Source: Oryzias latipes (taxonomy: Eukaryota; Chordata; Actinopteri; Beloniformes; Adrianichthyidae). Taken from it: a stretch of DNA of 64,000 nucleotides. Made by a program: the position numbers and the translations under genes. The notes below the pieces were generated by a model. It was given only the letters and a program-made list of their open reading frames with translations. It did not search any database and had not been told where the DNA came from. The stretch's first letter is position 1, and each line of letters starts with the position of its first letter. The stretch spans positions 15,368,536 to 15,432,535 of the forward strand of contig NC_019860.2 of assembly GCF_002234675.1 (NCBI RefSeq), read 5' to 3'. Positions 12,101 to 22,499 of the stretch are shown here, in pieces.

Positions 12101-15100
12101 TTCAAGGCCTTAAAAGGATGAGGTTTGATCGATGTCTCGATTTCAAAATTTTTAAAAGGAGTTAGGTTTCGAAAGCAGGGTAGTTGAATTCCATTGCCTT
12201 CATTTTAAAGTAACGAAATAGGAACGTATGCACCTCCCCCCACACACACACACCCTCGAGCAATATTGGAGCTATTCAGCCGTACAGTTTTGAGCCAGAT
12301 GACAGCCTGAGCGAAAAAAAATGATGAAGACGTAGATGGAAGTAGTCGTCTACAAGTAGATGCATCAGAATGGAGCGGGGCAGGGTACTTAGGCCCACCC
12401 AGCTTATTTCCACGCTTTTTTTTTAACTGCAATTTTTCATCTGCTCCTGATTCTCAACGATTTAAATACAGAAATACTGAGAAATGCAATTTTAACCTTA
12501 ATTTTCCTTATCTGTGATCTGCATCATAAAAAAATCCACTAAAACATTTCCGAAAAAAAACATTTTCATCGGAGTGGGTCTGAACAATGTGGTAGTTGGT
12601 CATTTATAGGGCTGCACGATATGAGGAAAACTCGCGATGTGCGATATTAGTTATCAATATTGCGATGATGATACAACTTGAAATAAATGAACAAACGGCA
12701 AAAACTCTTTTCACTGCAAAAGTTTAATTTAAATAAGAGTCAAAAGACCATAAATTATTCTCCAAATGACCCTCTTCTAATTAGGAGGGCAACAGCTAAC
12801 ATACAAAGAATAGAATAGAATAGAATGCCTTTATTGTCACTATACACATGAAGAATTCGCATCAAACGCGCATACAGTGAAATTAAAGCCGCTCACTATT
12901 CAGTGCAAACATGCATGAGAAAAGTAATCTCACAAAATAATATAATAATAAAATAAAATAATTTCACAAAATGAAGAGCACAATTTACAAAAGTACAAAA
13001 TGTACAATAGAAATTTCTGCAGAGAGGTAGTTAAAACAAAAACAAAACAAAAAACCAGCAATGCCAATGATGGCAGAGATATATTGCACTTAATATATTG
13101 CACATGATGAGATTATATTGCACATGATGAGATTATATTGCACATAATGAGATGGTGTTGACATGATGAGATGCTCATAGTGAGAGAGAGAGACATGGGG
13201 GTGGAGCTGTCAGCGTCAGTGCATGTGTGAGTTCAGGATGGTTATGGCTTTGGGGATAAAACTGTTTTTAAGTCGGTTTGTCCTCGATCTGATGCTCCTG
13301 TAGCTTTCCTGAGGGCAACAGGTCAAACAGTCCAGAGCCAGGGTGGGAAATGTCTTTTATGATCTTCCCAGCTCTGAGTAGATGTCTGACAGGGAGGGGA
13401 GAGGGGAGCCGATGATCCTGAGCTGCTTTGACTACCCTCTGCAGTCTCTCCCTGTCTGCCATGGTGCAGCTGCCGTACCACGTTGTAAAGCTCCATCCGA
13501 TTGGTCAAATGCATAAAGGCATTTATTCAAGTCATAAAATAGTTCAAGTTTCCATAAGATTGTTTTAGCACATTTAAGGTTTAACATGCGCCGACTTTCT
13601 GCTATATGGATATTGCACAGCTTGAAATCGCGATAACGATACATTTGCGATTAATTGTGCAGGCCTAATCATGTATGTTGCTAAAAGTATGCCCCTTTTC
13701 ATTTTTATGGAGCAATAATATATCTAATGAGCTGAACATTTTAATAGCTGGGTGGCTAACTTTGACTAAATTGTGTTGAAAAGATGATAAACGTAAGGAT
13801 TACTAATTTTATTAAGGATAACTTCTTAACTTGTGATTTTACTGATATAAACATGTAGATTTTTTTTTTTAAATATATAATTTTTTTTAACCCCAAAGCA
13901 GAAGAACAAGAAGGAGCCAGAGTATTCTCATTTCTGTGACACCTGTGACCGGGGCTTCAAAAACCAGCAGAAATATAATGAACACATTTCTCAGCACGTC
14001 AAGGTATCTTGTTTTCTTTTTTCTTTTTCTTTTTTAGTCATCCTATTTTCCTGACAGTTTACTTTGAATGTTGTTGTTAGTGTTCGGTGCCTGACTGCAG
14101 CTTCATGGCTCATGAGAAATTAGTCGCCATACACTGGAGACACGTGAGTAAAAGTGTTCAACTGGTACCTGGAACTTGTTAGCATCTCTTTTAACCTGCT
14201 TATGCTGCGTTGTGAACGTAGAACCATGCGCCAGGAGCGCGAAGAATCAAGCTGGACACTGAAGAAGAGATCTCCAAGTGGAGAGAAGAGAGGCGCAAGT
14301 TCGTTTTTGTTGGACTTCTTAAACGTTGGTTATCTGTTGCTGAAGTTTTGATGTTGCTGCTGGAACTCAACTTGTGTTTGTGTATGCAGAAACTATCCAA
14401 CGCTGGAAAATGTTGTAAAAAAGAGGAAAATCGTGGAACTGCGACAGGAAACGGGAGGTGTTCTTGAGACGGCTCAGTTCGGGTAAACGTGCGACTGTGA
14501 TGAAAACATGGATCCACAGATGCAGCGCAATGCCTGCATCACAATAACAGAGGCAACAATTCTATTATATCTCATTTCTTTTAAAAGAGATAAAAACAAT
14601 ATTTATTTAAAACAGGAAAAGTTCATTTTGGAATTTTGCATTTTTTTTTTACTGAATCTTGTGAAAACACTTCCTTCTGCAGATGAAAATTACAGAATTA
14701 ACTAGCTGCAGTATTCGGGCTGCTTTATTCATACTTTCCGTGTTTAATTGTATTGCTTTACAGTAAAAAAAAAAGTGCATGTAAATGTCGTTGATGTTTA
14801 ACTAAAAACCTTTGTTTTTAGACAAATTTTTGAAATGTTAGCTGTTTTTTTGTTCTTTTATTTTACTGTTTTTAATTTTTAGGTGTAAATATTGCCACAT
14901 TAGCTTTTTTTTCCCTTTTAAAAATTTCCTTTTTTCCCGTCAACATAGTTTTAAAAACTACATAAGACACTGATTTCATGGTGTTCGGGACAGGTAGAAG
15001 ATGGTGTCTCTAACTGAATGTCACCAAGGGAGTTCCTCAGGGGTTGTATTTAGAGCTACTTTTTTTTTAACTATAAAAAAAAGACTTATTTGTATCACAT

Positions 15101-17960
15101 ATAGCTTCTTAAACGTCTTTAAAAAAATCGATGTACCTTGTATCTATCAACCCTCGAGGGTTTGTATGGCAATTAAGTGTCACTTTTGATATGTTATAGA
15201 AGTAGGTCTAGTTTATTCGTTTGTAATTCTGGATATATTTTTTTTGCTTGTTTTTTTAGACGCATGAGAGGGAGAGGACGTGGGTGGAGGGGCAGGGGAT
15301 TCAGAGGACGACATCAACCAGGTCCACATCCACATCCAGCAAACCAGAAGAGTCCAGAGAACCCCAAACCCCTCAACCAGGTATCACAGGAGGGGGATCC
15401 ATTAGGAGTTCTTGCCAGTGGCGACCACGGTAGGTAGACCAGAAACTGTGTTGTTTTTTTCCATACAAGTTGTCATGAAGTTGTACTCGATCATCAAAGT
15501 TGGTGTTGAAATGAAAACTAGGATAGTTGAGATCAAGACTTTCACTGATGTGCTTGTCGTGCGCTTCCAGATTCTGACCGGGAGGACAAAGACATGAAGG
15601 CTAAAGCCCTGTTTGTGGCCCCAAAACAGATGAGCTCAGCTCTTGGCTCCCTGATGTCCAGCTATGGCTCCATGAGTGAGAGTGAAAGTGGTGATGAACC
15701 AGAGGGTAAGGTGACGTTCACCATGACGACTACACACCAGTTGTATTTAGCAAGACTTCCTGTCTATTACACTTTAAATGTGGAACTTTTCAGATCTTAA
15801 AGGGACTATATCATGCTTTTCTTAAGCCTTTCGAAGTACATTATTTTCACAACCATATGGCGCACTGGGTTATAGGGTGCAGTTTCGGTTATGGGTGCTT
15901 TTTCAGTATTTTACATGCATGCTAGTGTGTGTTTTAAAAAAAGCAGTGGGAGCAAAACTGAGTTGGTTGTGATTGATTGATTTTTATTTTTTTCAGCATC
16001 CAAAAATCCACCAAAGTTCTCATCTTCTTCCTCTTGAAAATCACCAGTTTCTGTCCATTAGCATGGCAGCCAAGCACAACAGTAAAAGCCAACCTTTCGT
16101 GCACGTTGGGTGTATCGCTACAGGGCTTGTCCCCTTCTTCTAGACACCGGGATGTCAATAGTGAGCGGCACCTTGTCCATGTTGGGGATGTGGCTGGGCT
16201 GGATGTGTTTTTCGGCAATCTTTTCACTGGAGTAGGAGCTGAAGATGTACAGCTTTTCATTGTAATCCGTTGGAAGTTGCTGCTGGGTGGGCCACCGTGG
16301 TTTTTGCCCGGATGGAATGATGATGGCGTTTCATAAAACGAAAGCACCTAAACAGAATTTTCATTTCCTCTGCAAGCGTTTCTGCCTTTAGTCGAATGGT
16401 GACTGTAGAGACGCTTCTCCCAGCTGTTCTCTGACCGTTAATCCATCACTCGAGTCGGTCTCCCAACTCGGGCCACCTCGCCTTTTTTCCGTGGAAACTC
16501 AGCTGCGTCTTCTTGACTGTCGGAGTTTGTTTTCCAGCTTCCTTCACTTGCGAAACCGTGGATTAGTTAATCTTTAATTCTCTGGCAGCTGCTCTACTCT
16601 CATGTTGCTCCCCGTAGCTGAGGGCTTGCAGTTTTAACTGCGTTTCATAGGCGTGTCTCTTTGCAGGCAGCATTTTCAGGGTTACCAAAACGACATTGTT
16701 CTTCGTAATTCACATAACTGCACTTTTGTACTATTAGGGGGTGTGTCTTCTTTCACGTCCACACTTCCCTCCTTACCGTCCTCATGCAGTCCTCTCATAC
16801 AGATGCCACGCAACAACACATTAGGCGCACCCCGACCGCACCATAGAGCGCTCGAGAGATTTTGGAGAAAATGCAAGACTTTTACGTGCGCCTTATGGCT
16901 GTGAAAATATGGTAAACTTTAACCATATAATAATGTAAAGAAAGCTTTTTTTTAAAATGAAATAAGAGTTATTTTTTCCGATACTAAGACGACGCCTCTC
17001 GTGTGGGTGCCGCCCATTTCGTGACGTCAGCCTAGAGTCATCTTCGTCAGCGTTTCTGCGTTTCGCCCACAAAAACAAAACAACATCTGAACTTTTGCTA
17101 AGATGGATGTGTATGTTGTGCATAGAAAAGGAAAATTTTTATGATTTTGGCTTTTTTGATCGATAAGGAACTGTGGTGACTAAACACGGTTACCTTAGAA
17201 ATGAATGTGTTGCCTGTGTTGCAGTTTCACCGATTCAGAGGGCTAAAGAGCTCGTCCAAGAAAACCAGACCATATTAAATGGGGCAAATTCTGGGGGCAG
17301 CGGGTCATCCAGATGTGTGGAACCCATGACGGAGACCACCCATGCTGAGTGTGGCCTCAACATGCAGAGCAGAAGAAGTGATAGAGGAGCCAGAAGAGGA
17401 AGAGGAAGAGGAAGGGGTAGAGGACATTGTGAGCCTCCACAAATACGTCAACCTACATTACTAGAAATGGTAGGGCACCATTTATTTTACCTTTTTCCTT
17501 GTGCCAGCATAATTTTCAGCAGTTTTTGATCAACTTTTTTATCTCCCCCTTTTGGGTTTTTAAGCTGCTGGCCCCTGATATCCGCCACGAAAGGAACGTC
17601 CTCCTTCAGTGTGTGCGCTTTGTTGTCCGCAACAACTTCTTTGGGCTGGATCAGACGGCAGTAAAAGCCCCCCTGGCTGCAAGGCACCATCAGCGCGTTG
17701 AGGAAACGCCAAGTAAAGTGAGCAGCGAGTCAGCCGTTCCTGCTGGTGAGGATGGACTCTCCACAGAGGGAGCTGAGGCTGATCCACTAGCTGTGAACAA
17801 TTTAAAAGAAGATAAAGATGTTGACCACATGGACTCTGCGATTTGTGATGTTTCTGCTGAAGAACCTGCATCAAAAGTCAAAAAAGCAGAAGAAAAAATC
17901 ACACCCACTTATAATGACTATGCTGTTGAGATTTGGGAGTTTAATGGGTCTTCTGTATGA
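9112..17960 (+). CDS. nufip1: Nuclear FMR1-interacting protein 1, box C/D snoRNP assembly factor (10 coding exons)
   Basis: NUFIP1 is an RNA-binding nuclear protein that, with the R2TP/HSP90 machinery and ZNHIT3, helps assemble box C/D snoRNPs by contacting SNU13 and NOP58.
Exons: 9112-9343, 9424-9497, 13902-14003, 14081-14143, 14222-14298, 14390-14482, 15260-15429, 15571-15705, 17225-17469, 17565-17960. The sum is 1587 nt, 528 residues (human is 495).
The N-terminus is Pro/Gln-rich. Residues about 112-150 hold a C2H2 finger (HFCDTCDRGFKNQQKY) and a second CX5C-type knuckle. Next is the family signature KLDTEEEISKWREERRKNYP, the SNU13-contact region, then an RG-rich stretch and the LMSSYGS acidic-serine block. 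The C-terminus carries LLAPDIRHERNVLLQCVRF. A second RG run (RRGRGRGRGRG, exon 9) looks longer than in mammals. A stop codon at 17958-17960 overlaps the approach to an AATAAA at 17961. Confidence 0.95.
9741..11635. mobile_element. 1.9 kb foldback (long inverted repeat) element in nufip1 intron 2
   Basis: The left end 'gtaaaagtattctacggagc' (9741 on) is the reverse complement of the right end (about 11616-11635). Inverted similarity continues inward for roughly 700 bases: 10419-10488 is mirrored by 10900-10960. Inside the left half, about 150 bases near 9951-10140 are also repeated in direct orientation near 10510-10690, so the structure is compound. A flanking TA on each side would suit a TA target duplication, but the ends are palindromic and this is not decisive. 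No transposase frame is seen, so it is non-autonomous. Confidence 0.85.
11766..12040 (-). repeat. LINE 3'-end fragment
   Basis: 'gactttatttatcccacagtg' read on the minus strand gives a 3' end common to fish non-LTR elements (a TGTGGGATAAATAAAGTC-type tail). The upstream part on the minus strand is LINE-UTR-like and noncoding. The exact clade cannot be assigned by eye. Confidence 0.45.
12607..13667. mobile_element. hAT-like MITE interrupted by a LINE insertion
   Basis: The left terminus TAGGGCTGCACGAT (12607 on) and the right terminus, reverse complement TAGGCCTGCACAAT (ending 13667), form terminal inverted repeats. Flanking octamers GTCATTTA and ATCATGTA match at 6 of 8 positions, as expected for an old hAT 8 bp target duplication. 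AT- and CG-rich 'cgatattg' and 'cgataacgatac' motifs near the ends are typical of this kind of fish repeat. A LINE fragment fills the middle. Confidence 0.7.
12795..13505 (-). pseudogene. LINE (Rex1/L2/CR1-type) ORF2 C-terminal fragment and 3' UTR
   Basis: Minus-strand translation from 13500 to about 13260 gives the conserved tail of this retrotransposon group, with ADRERLQRVVKAAQ, then HPGSGLFDLLPSGK, and beyond a frame break RSRTNRLKNSFIPKA-like residues. It is followed by a 3' UTR whose end is a (TTCTA)n microsatellite at about 12808-12828, as usual for target-primed insertions. The element is 5'-truncated and has lost its frame. It is nested inside the hAT-like MITE at 12607-13667. Confidence 0.75.
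15798..17115 (+). repeat. MITE family B copy in nufip1 intron 8, split by a Tigger-like insertion
   Basis: Positions 15798-15843 ('atcatgcttttcttaa', then 'cctttc') and 16908-17115 ('atgaaataagagttatttt', then 'gtgggtgccgcccatttcgtg', then 'caacatctgaacttt') are the two halves of a family B unit. The intact reference copy is at 61656-62255. The Tigger-like element sits between them. Confidence 0.75.
15844..16907 (-). mobile_element. Tigger/pogo-like DNA transposon remnant
   Basis: Terminal inverted repeats 'ttttcacaaccatatggcgc' and its near-complement at the right end (ending 16907) are flanked by TA on both sides (15842-15843 and 16908-16909), as for the Tc1/mariner/pogo superfamily. Minus-strand frames show pieces of a pogo-type transposase. 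An N-terminal KKTQLSFHGKKARWPELGD-like stretch near 16530-16440 is followed, across frame breaks, by a catalytic-region piece LAFTVVLGCHANGQK (about 16110-16060). The longest uninterrupted frame is 16347-15934. It cannot encode a working enzyme. Confidence 0.75.
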
Positions 17961-18600
17961 AATAAACTTATAATTTACAATGTCTTTTATGTTCTAAATC
18001 AAACAGAACAAAAATGTCATTTTTCTATTATTATTTTTTGACCTTTACTATAAAATGGTCTGTTTTTCCTTTGTGAAATAAATGATTAATCCTTGTTATT
18101 TTTCAGTCTGACCCTCCAAAAAGTCTGTGAACACCTGATGTTTTTTTTGCAACACGCTTTCTGAAATACTTAAACATATTCTTCCTGATCTTTCTGTTGC
18201 AAACATCTTTTTTCAATACAAGGTAAACACCAGGATGTACTTACCAAATTTAATTAATATTTTAGCAAAATTTATATTTATAAATGTAACTATACTTATG
18301 CTTTTCCACTTTTTATACCAGTATTCCTGTGTGAAATAAAAAATATATGCTTAAAAAAATAAAGAATTTAAAGACTTCAAATATAAAACGTAAAACCAAT
18401 TTAAAAGATTTGTATCTCAATATTGAGTAATTCTTTTATTTTTTGTTACCCACATGTTTTTTTTAGTTTTGTGTTCTGTAATATTGTTAGTTCATTTACT
18501 GAGTTTTTAGGCCCCTCAGTTTAACTTTAAAAAACAACTTTTCTTAGAAGCTGTGCAAAACTCAGCTTTGTTAATAAAGTTTTTTTTATAAAAGATACTT
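17961..18600. other. nufip1 3' UTR and AT-rich intergenic sequence
   Basis: AATAAA occurs right after the nufip1 stop (about 17961) and again at 18078, either of which could end the transcript. The rest is AT-rich, with no coding frame, RNA gene or repeat that I recognise. Confidence 0.6.
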
Positions 18601-18829
18601 TCTCTGATCTGCCGCCGTTAGCGCAGTTCAAGTACGAGAGGCTGATAAATGTAGGAGCCACGAGACTGCGCTGGCAATTCAGAGGTTTTGAACAAAGTCA
18701 ATTTTGAGGAGTCCACTTTAAAGGTAATGTATTGTGGTACGTTTTCAATTGTTTATATTGAACCACCAATAACGAAAAACAATTGTAAAAAGAGTGTAGT
18801 TCAAACTGCCTGTTTTCTGGTTAGCTAAC
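18600..18829 (+). promoter_or_regulatory. Probable promoter / 5' UTR of the 18.8-20.6 kb transcript
   Basis: CpGs such as 'ctgccgccgttagcgcag' (18609-18626) stand out in an AT-rich surround. A possible donor (ttaaaGGTAATG, about 18720-18724) could end an untranslated exon. No ATG with a usable frame precedes 18830. The assignment depends on the microprotein gene being real. Confidence 0.3.
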
Positions 18830-20641
18830 ATGGCGGCAAAAAGTAACTTCTCGTTAGCATGCTAACGAGCGTTTAACCGTGCACGATGTTAGCATAACAA
18901 AACGTATTTTTTAATAATTAACTAATTAAGTCATGAAGAGCCGGTGTTTAAGGTAGCATAATTGACGTGTTTATATAAAAGACATTTTAAAGTGATTTTT
19001 CGTTTGTGAAGAGCCCACATATTTAGCCACATTGGATTGGGTTAATTGTCCATCAAGCTAACTGCACAATTAAGGAAACTTCAAAAAAAAAAAAAAATTT
19101 AAACTTTAAACCTTTGAATGTGTCATTCTTACAACAGCTATGTCTATATTTTATTTCGTTACAATTTGGAAGAGTTTGACACAATACCTAAAATTAATTA
19201 GCATAAAAGTCTTTTTAGCAAAACTTAGTGCTGTGGGTAAATTTATTTCTTCCTATAGATAATAAATATTTACAGTTAATGATTTTTGTTGAAAATATGA
19301 TTGAAAAATAGAAGTTTCAATTTAACTATAAACGTTGACTTGATGTAGTTTCTTTCCCTTTTTATTTGTTTTGACAAGATGCATTTTGCTTGTTTTTCCC
19401 TTTTATTTATAATTTATGAATTTAAATTGATTTATTGCAACTTTGTCCTTGTAATATGAACACAATTTAGATAAGAACCCTTTGACAACAAGGAGGTATT
19501 TATTGAAAGTTATGTCAATGTGATTGCAACTTCAATGTAAAAAACAAGGGAAACCTGTTATAAAACACAATGTCTCAATTCCAAATGAAAATAAAATGGC
19601 AGAAAAAGTACAGTGTCAAAGTGGTGCAATAATAAACATTTAAAGAAAGACTTCACTTGCCCTTTTATTTTTGTTTTACATACAGATTTGGGAAAATATT
19701 TAAAAATACTGGAGTATTTTTTAAAAACATGTATGCAAAATAGATTGCTTTATTGAAGTAATTTTGATCGTGCAAGAACTTAGGATTTTGTAATTGTTTT
19801 TCTAATTGTTTGCTGTAATTAAATCAAGCCTAAATGCTTTGTAAATAAGAACAGTTTCTTTCTTTCTGCAATGAGACTCATGAACACTTTTTAATTCCTC
19901 CCCCATTAAACTTTTCACTTATGTCCAGTCACCAGTCCACTACCTGCTCCTTGATCATCCTCTGTTTGCACTATTTATTTCTATTTATTGTTCTGACCAT
20001 TGTCATTTTTTAATTAACCTACTGTTCATTTTTTTTCTAAATTTAAGTGTTTTATGTCGCACATTTGCACCGCAGCAAATTCCTATTCTTAAACTGCTAT
20101 GTTCACTGAAAATGGCAATAAATACTCATTGAATCCTTGTATCCTTAAATGTATGCATCAATCTTTAAAGGGGTTCTTTTTTTTTCTTTCTGCAAGCTAA
20201 GCAGCTAGTGCCACCAAGTGGCCATAACTGATATTGCACACTGACAAACCCAGGAAGATTTCAGCAGTTTTTAAAAGTCCTGTATGCTTCAAGCTTTGTA
20301 ATACCTGCTAAAAATAAGTTAAATTAGCTTAAGCAAATTTAAATGAAAAAAAAAGTCATATTTAAAAGTATTTTTAGTAAAATATTTATTCTTCTTCATA
20401 GGGGGACTTCTCGGGCTTGCCTGTGGTTTCGGTCTGTCTAGTTTGTGCTCTCCTGTGAGAAGACATCAGACACCAACTGAAGAAATTGGTTTTGGGAACA
20501 GCAGACCATGTGTTGGTGAACTACTGCAGAAAAAGGTTGCTGGTATTGAGTTGGTGAGTGACTCTTGATGAGAAGTTTGGGGACAAAAAAAAACCACTTT
20601 TGAGTTTGATTGTTATGTTCGTTCAGGGACCTTTAAAGTAG
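18830..20641 (+). CDS. Candidate spliced microprotein gene (59 residues, 3 exons)
   Basis: Not a gene I recognise. An ATG in a strong context (aacATGGCGG, 18830) begins M-A-A-K and runs into a donor GTAACT at 18843. An acceptor with a good pyrimidine tract at 20400-20401 opens a 152-base exon (20402-20553) with a free frame, closed by donor GTGAGT. A third exon (acceptor CAG at 20624-20626) adds four residues and stops at 20639-20641.
The product starts MAAKRGLLGLACGFGLSSLC, a basic start plus a hydrophobic Gly/Leu stretch that could be a signal anchor, membrane segment or mitochondrial presequence. A polar tail with QTPTEEIGFGNSRP and LLQKKVAGIEL follows. A CpG-bearing block at 18601-18720 may be an untranslated exon or promoter. 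An AATAAA lies at 20958-20963. It could instead be a noncoding RNA with a chance open frame. Confidence 0.45.
19860..20160 (+). repeat. LINE 3' UTR fragment
   Basis: A 'gctccttgatcatcct', then 'ttgcactatttattt', then 'catttgcaccgcagcaaatt' series ends in 'ggcaataaatactcattgaat'. This is the usual form of the 3' UTR of fish Rex1/L2-type LINEs. No coding part is attached. It lies in the large intron of the candidate microprotein gene. Confidence 0.6.
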
Positions 20642-20957
20642 CACAGACGCCGCCCTGCTGGAAAAGATGAAGTGCAGAACAGCCAAACATGGCTTCTCTG
20701 AGATCCTGGTCTATGTGTGCTAAGGCTGACTCGGCTTAGATGACAGAACCTTAATAATCTAACCCTAACTTACTACAAAAAGCGTATTTCATCTTTTTTG
20801 CATATGTGTATCATATGCATTTCGATTTTTAAACTTCTTTTTTTTTTCCTGTTGTCAAAAAAATCTGAAGTTTTTGCTTTGTACACATGCCTAATGTAGT
20901 GAATGTATTGTGTATTACTTTATAATAGCAAAAAACCCTTACAATTGTTGATCAACA

Positions 20958-20963
20958 AATAAA
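20958..20963 (+). terminator. Polyadenylation signal (AATAAA)
   Basis: A canonical hexamer 317 bases after the candidate microprotein stop and just before the tRNA-Asp gene. It would end that transcript. Confidence 0.4.
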
Positions 20964-20984
20964 GAGAGGAGGAAAAGGTGGAAA

Positions 20985-21056
20985 CTCCCCGTCGGGGAAT
21001 CGAACCCCGGTCTCCCGCGTGACAGGCGGGGATACTTACCACTATACTAACGAGGA
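20985..21056 (-). tRNA. tRNA-Asp (GTC)
   Basis: The minus strand gives a complete 72-base cloverleaf. The acceptor stem is TCCTCGT/ACGGGGA. The A box resembles TAGTATAGTGG, the anticodon GTC is at 21023-21021, and the B box is GGTTCGATTCC. The sequence agrees with the standard vertebrate tRNA-Asp. No CCA is encoded, as usual in eukaryotes. T-rich stretches downstream on the minus strand could serve Pol III termination. Confidence 0.97.
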
Positions 21057-21770
21057 GCTGCTACATGTTTGCACTCTTTTCCACCCCCTTTATCACTACG
21101 TAAATGTCTTTGCTTACTGTGGTCCATTTGTTTGGTTGAAGGATCGGACATGGTCTCACACACACCAATTGACCTTAAACGATTAATGGACTGAGTGGAC
21201 CCCCCTCCCCCAATCCATTCCAAATAGGAAGTACCCTTTGGCTGTTGTTTGCAATGTTTTCGGCATAAATATCACTTCATATATTGCAACCAATTTACAA
21301 TTTCAGTTTGTGTGGAAAAAATATGCATCTTTTAGCACATTTTAGCACATGGTCAGGACTATTCAGCCTGAGAAACTTTTTAGAGTTGAGGGATTTTTCC
21401 TTCACTTCCACATGCCAATCGACCTAAATAGCACTCCTTTGTTTTTAACCTGAAGGTACTGAGACTCACTGGGTCCACATCCTTTGCCGCAGTCTTTGTG
21501 ATCCTGAGGAGGAAGAAGGCATATTGTATAAGATATCGAGGAAATGTGCAGCTGAAGCATCACAATACGTGTTTGGATCCCCACCAGAGGAACATCTTGG
21601 AGGTGAAGGTTAGCATTCCCAAGCCTGTATGTAAATAAAAGAAAAAGAGCTGCAAAATGGTATGTGTAGGTCTGGTAATCAGACCTACATATGTCAAAAT
21701 AATGTAAATATTTAATAGCTTCAGATTGAGTAGGGGTAAATACGTGGTTGGGACGGCAGAGTTTCTCAGT

Positions 21771-21843
21771 GCCTCGTTGGCGCAGTAGGCAGCGCGTCAG
21801 TCTCATAATCTGAAGGTCGTGAGTTCGAGCCTCACACGGGGCA
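21771..21843 (+). tRNA. tRNA-Met elongator (CAT)
   Basis: A complete 73-base cloverleaf: acceptor stem GCCTCGT/ACGGGGC with discriminator A, A box TGGCGCAGTAGG, anticodon CAT (in 'ctcataatc'), and B box GGTTCGAGCCTC-type (GAGTTCGAGCCTC). A T-run (Pol III terminator) follows after 'agctttt'. It heads a tandem array whose two later units hold decayed copies. Confidence 0.96.
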
Positions 21844-22124
21844 TAGCTTTTACTTTTTCCCATTTGTCAGTTTTGATTTTATTTTGAGTAATTATATTTG
21901 TTAGAAAAATTCAGCTGTTGGATTAATTAAATTTCCCTAGAGTACATTTGAACAATGTCAGAGAATAAGCAGGAAATTAGCTAAAAGTTTAAAAACACGG
22001 GCTAATTACAACAACAGCAGATCTGGGATTACTGGAGCACATTGATTTCACATTTAAGAATGTAGGTCAACCCTTAATAATAAGCAAGCTAAATATTGAA
22101 GTGAAAAAAGAAAACAAAAATAGA

Positions 22125-22174
22125 GTCACGGTCTCATAATCTGAAGGTCGTGAGTTCGAGTCTCACACAGGGCA
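22125..22174 (+). pseudogene. tRNA-Met pseudogene, 3' half (copy 2)
   Basis: From 'ggtctcataatctgaagg' to the end it matches the functional gene at 21771-21843 with the anticodon loop, T-arm and 3' acceptor strand kept. The whole 5' half, including the D-arm and A box, is missing, so it should not be transcribed as a tRNA. Confidence 0.9.
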
Positions 22175-22448
22175 TAGCCTGTTTTTTCATTTGACAGGTT
22201 TTTTTTAAGGTAATTATATTTGTTGCAAAAGTTTAGCTGTTGGATTAATGAGATGTCCCTTTGATTAAATTTTAAGTGTCAAAGGATAAAGGTGAAATTT
22301 TCTTAAGTTAAAAAATAAAGGCTAATTACAACAGCAGATCTGGGATTACTGGAGTCAATTAATTTTACAAAAAACAATGTTTATTAACGCTTAATGATTA
22401 ACAAGCTTATTATTGTAGTGAAAAAAAGAAAACAAAATTTACGGCAAG

Positions 22449-22499
22449 GTTTCAGTCTAATAATCTTGAAGGTCGTGAGTTCAAGTCCCACACAGCACA
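22449..22499 (+). pseudogene. tRNA-Met pseudogene, 3' half (copy 3)
   Basis: More diverged than the copy at 22125-22174. The anticodon region reads 'gtctaataatcttgaagg' (CAT lost, one inserted base), the T-arm has 'gttcaagtcc', and the acceptor strand is damaged. It has the same missing 5' half as copy 2, so the loss came before the last duplication. Confidence 0.85.

Larger units (their letters stand above)
21844..22499 (+). repeat. Tandem duplication of the tRNA-Met unit (two further units of about 330 bp)
   Basis: Units 21844-22174 and 22175-22499 share blocks in the same order: 'taattatatttgtt', 'agctgttggattaat', 'ggctaattacaac', 'cagatctgggattactgga', then 'gtgaaaaaa' and a tRNA 3' half. 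This is a unit-level tandem duplication and not retroposition of the tRNA alone. Confidence 0.85.

Noticed and set aside
15934-16347. 137-residue minus-strand frame as a host gene
   Set aside because: Falls within a TA-flanked Tigger-like element and matches a decayed pogo-type transposase.
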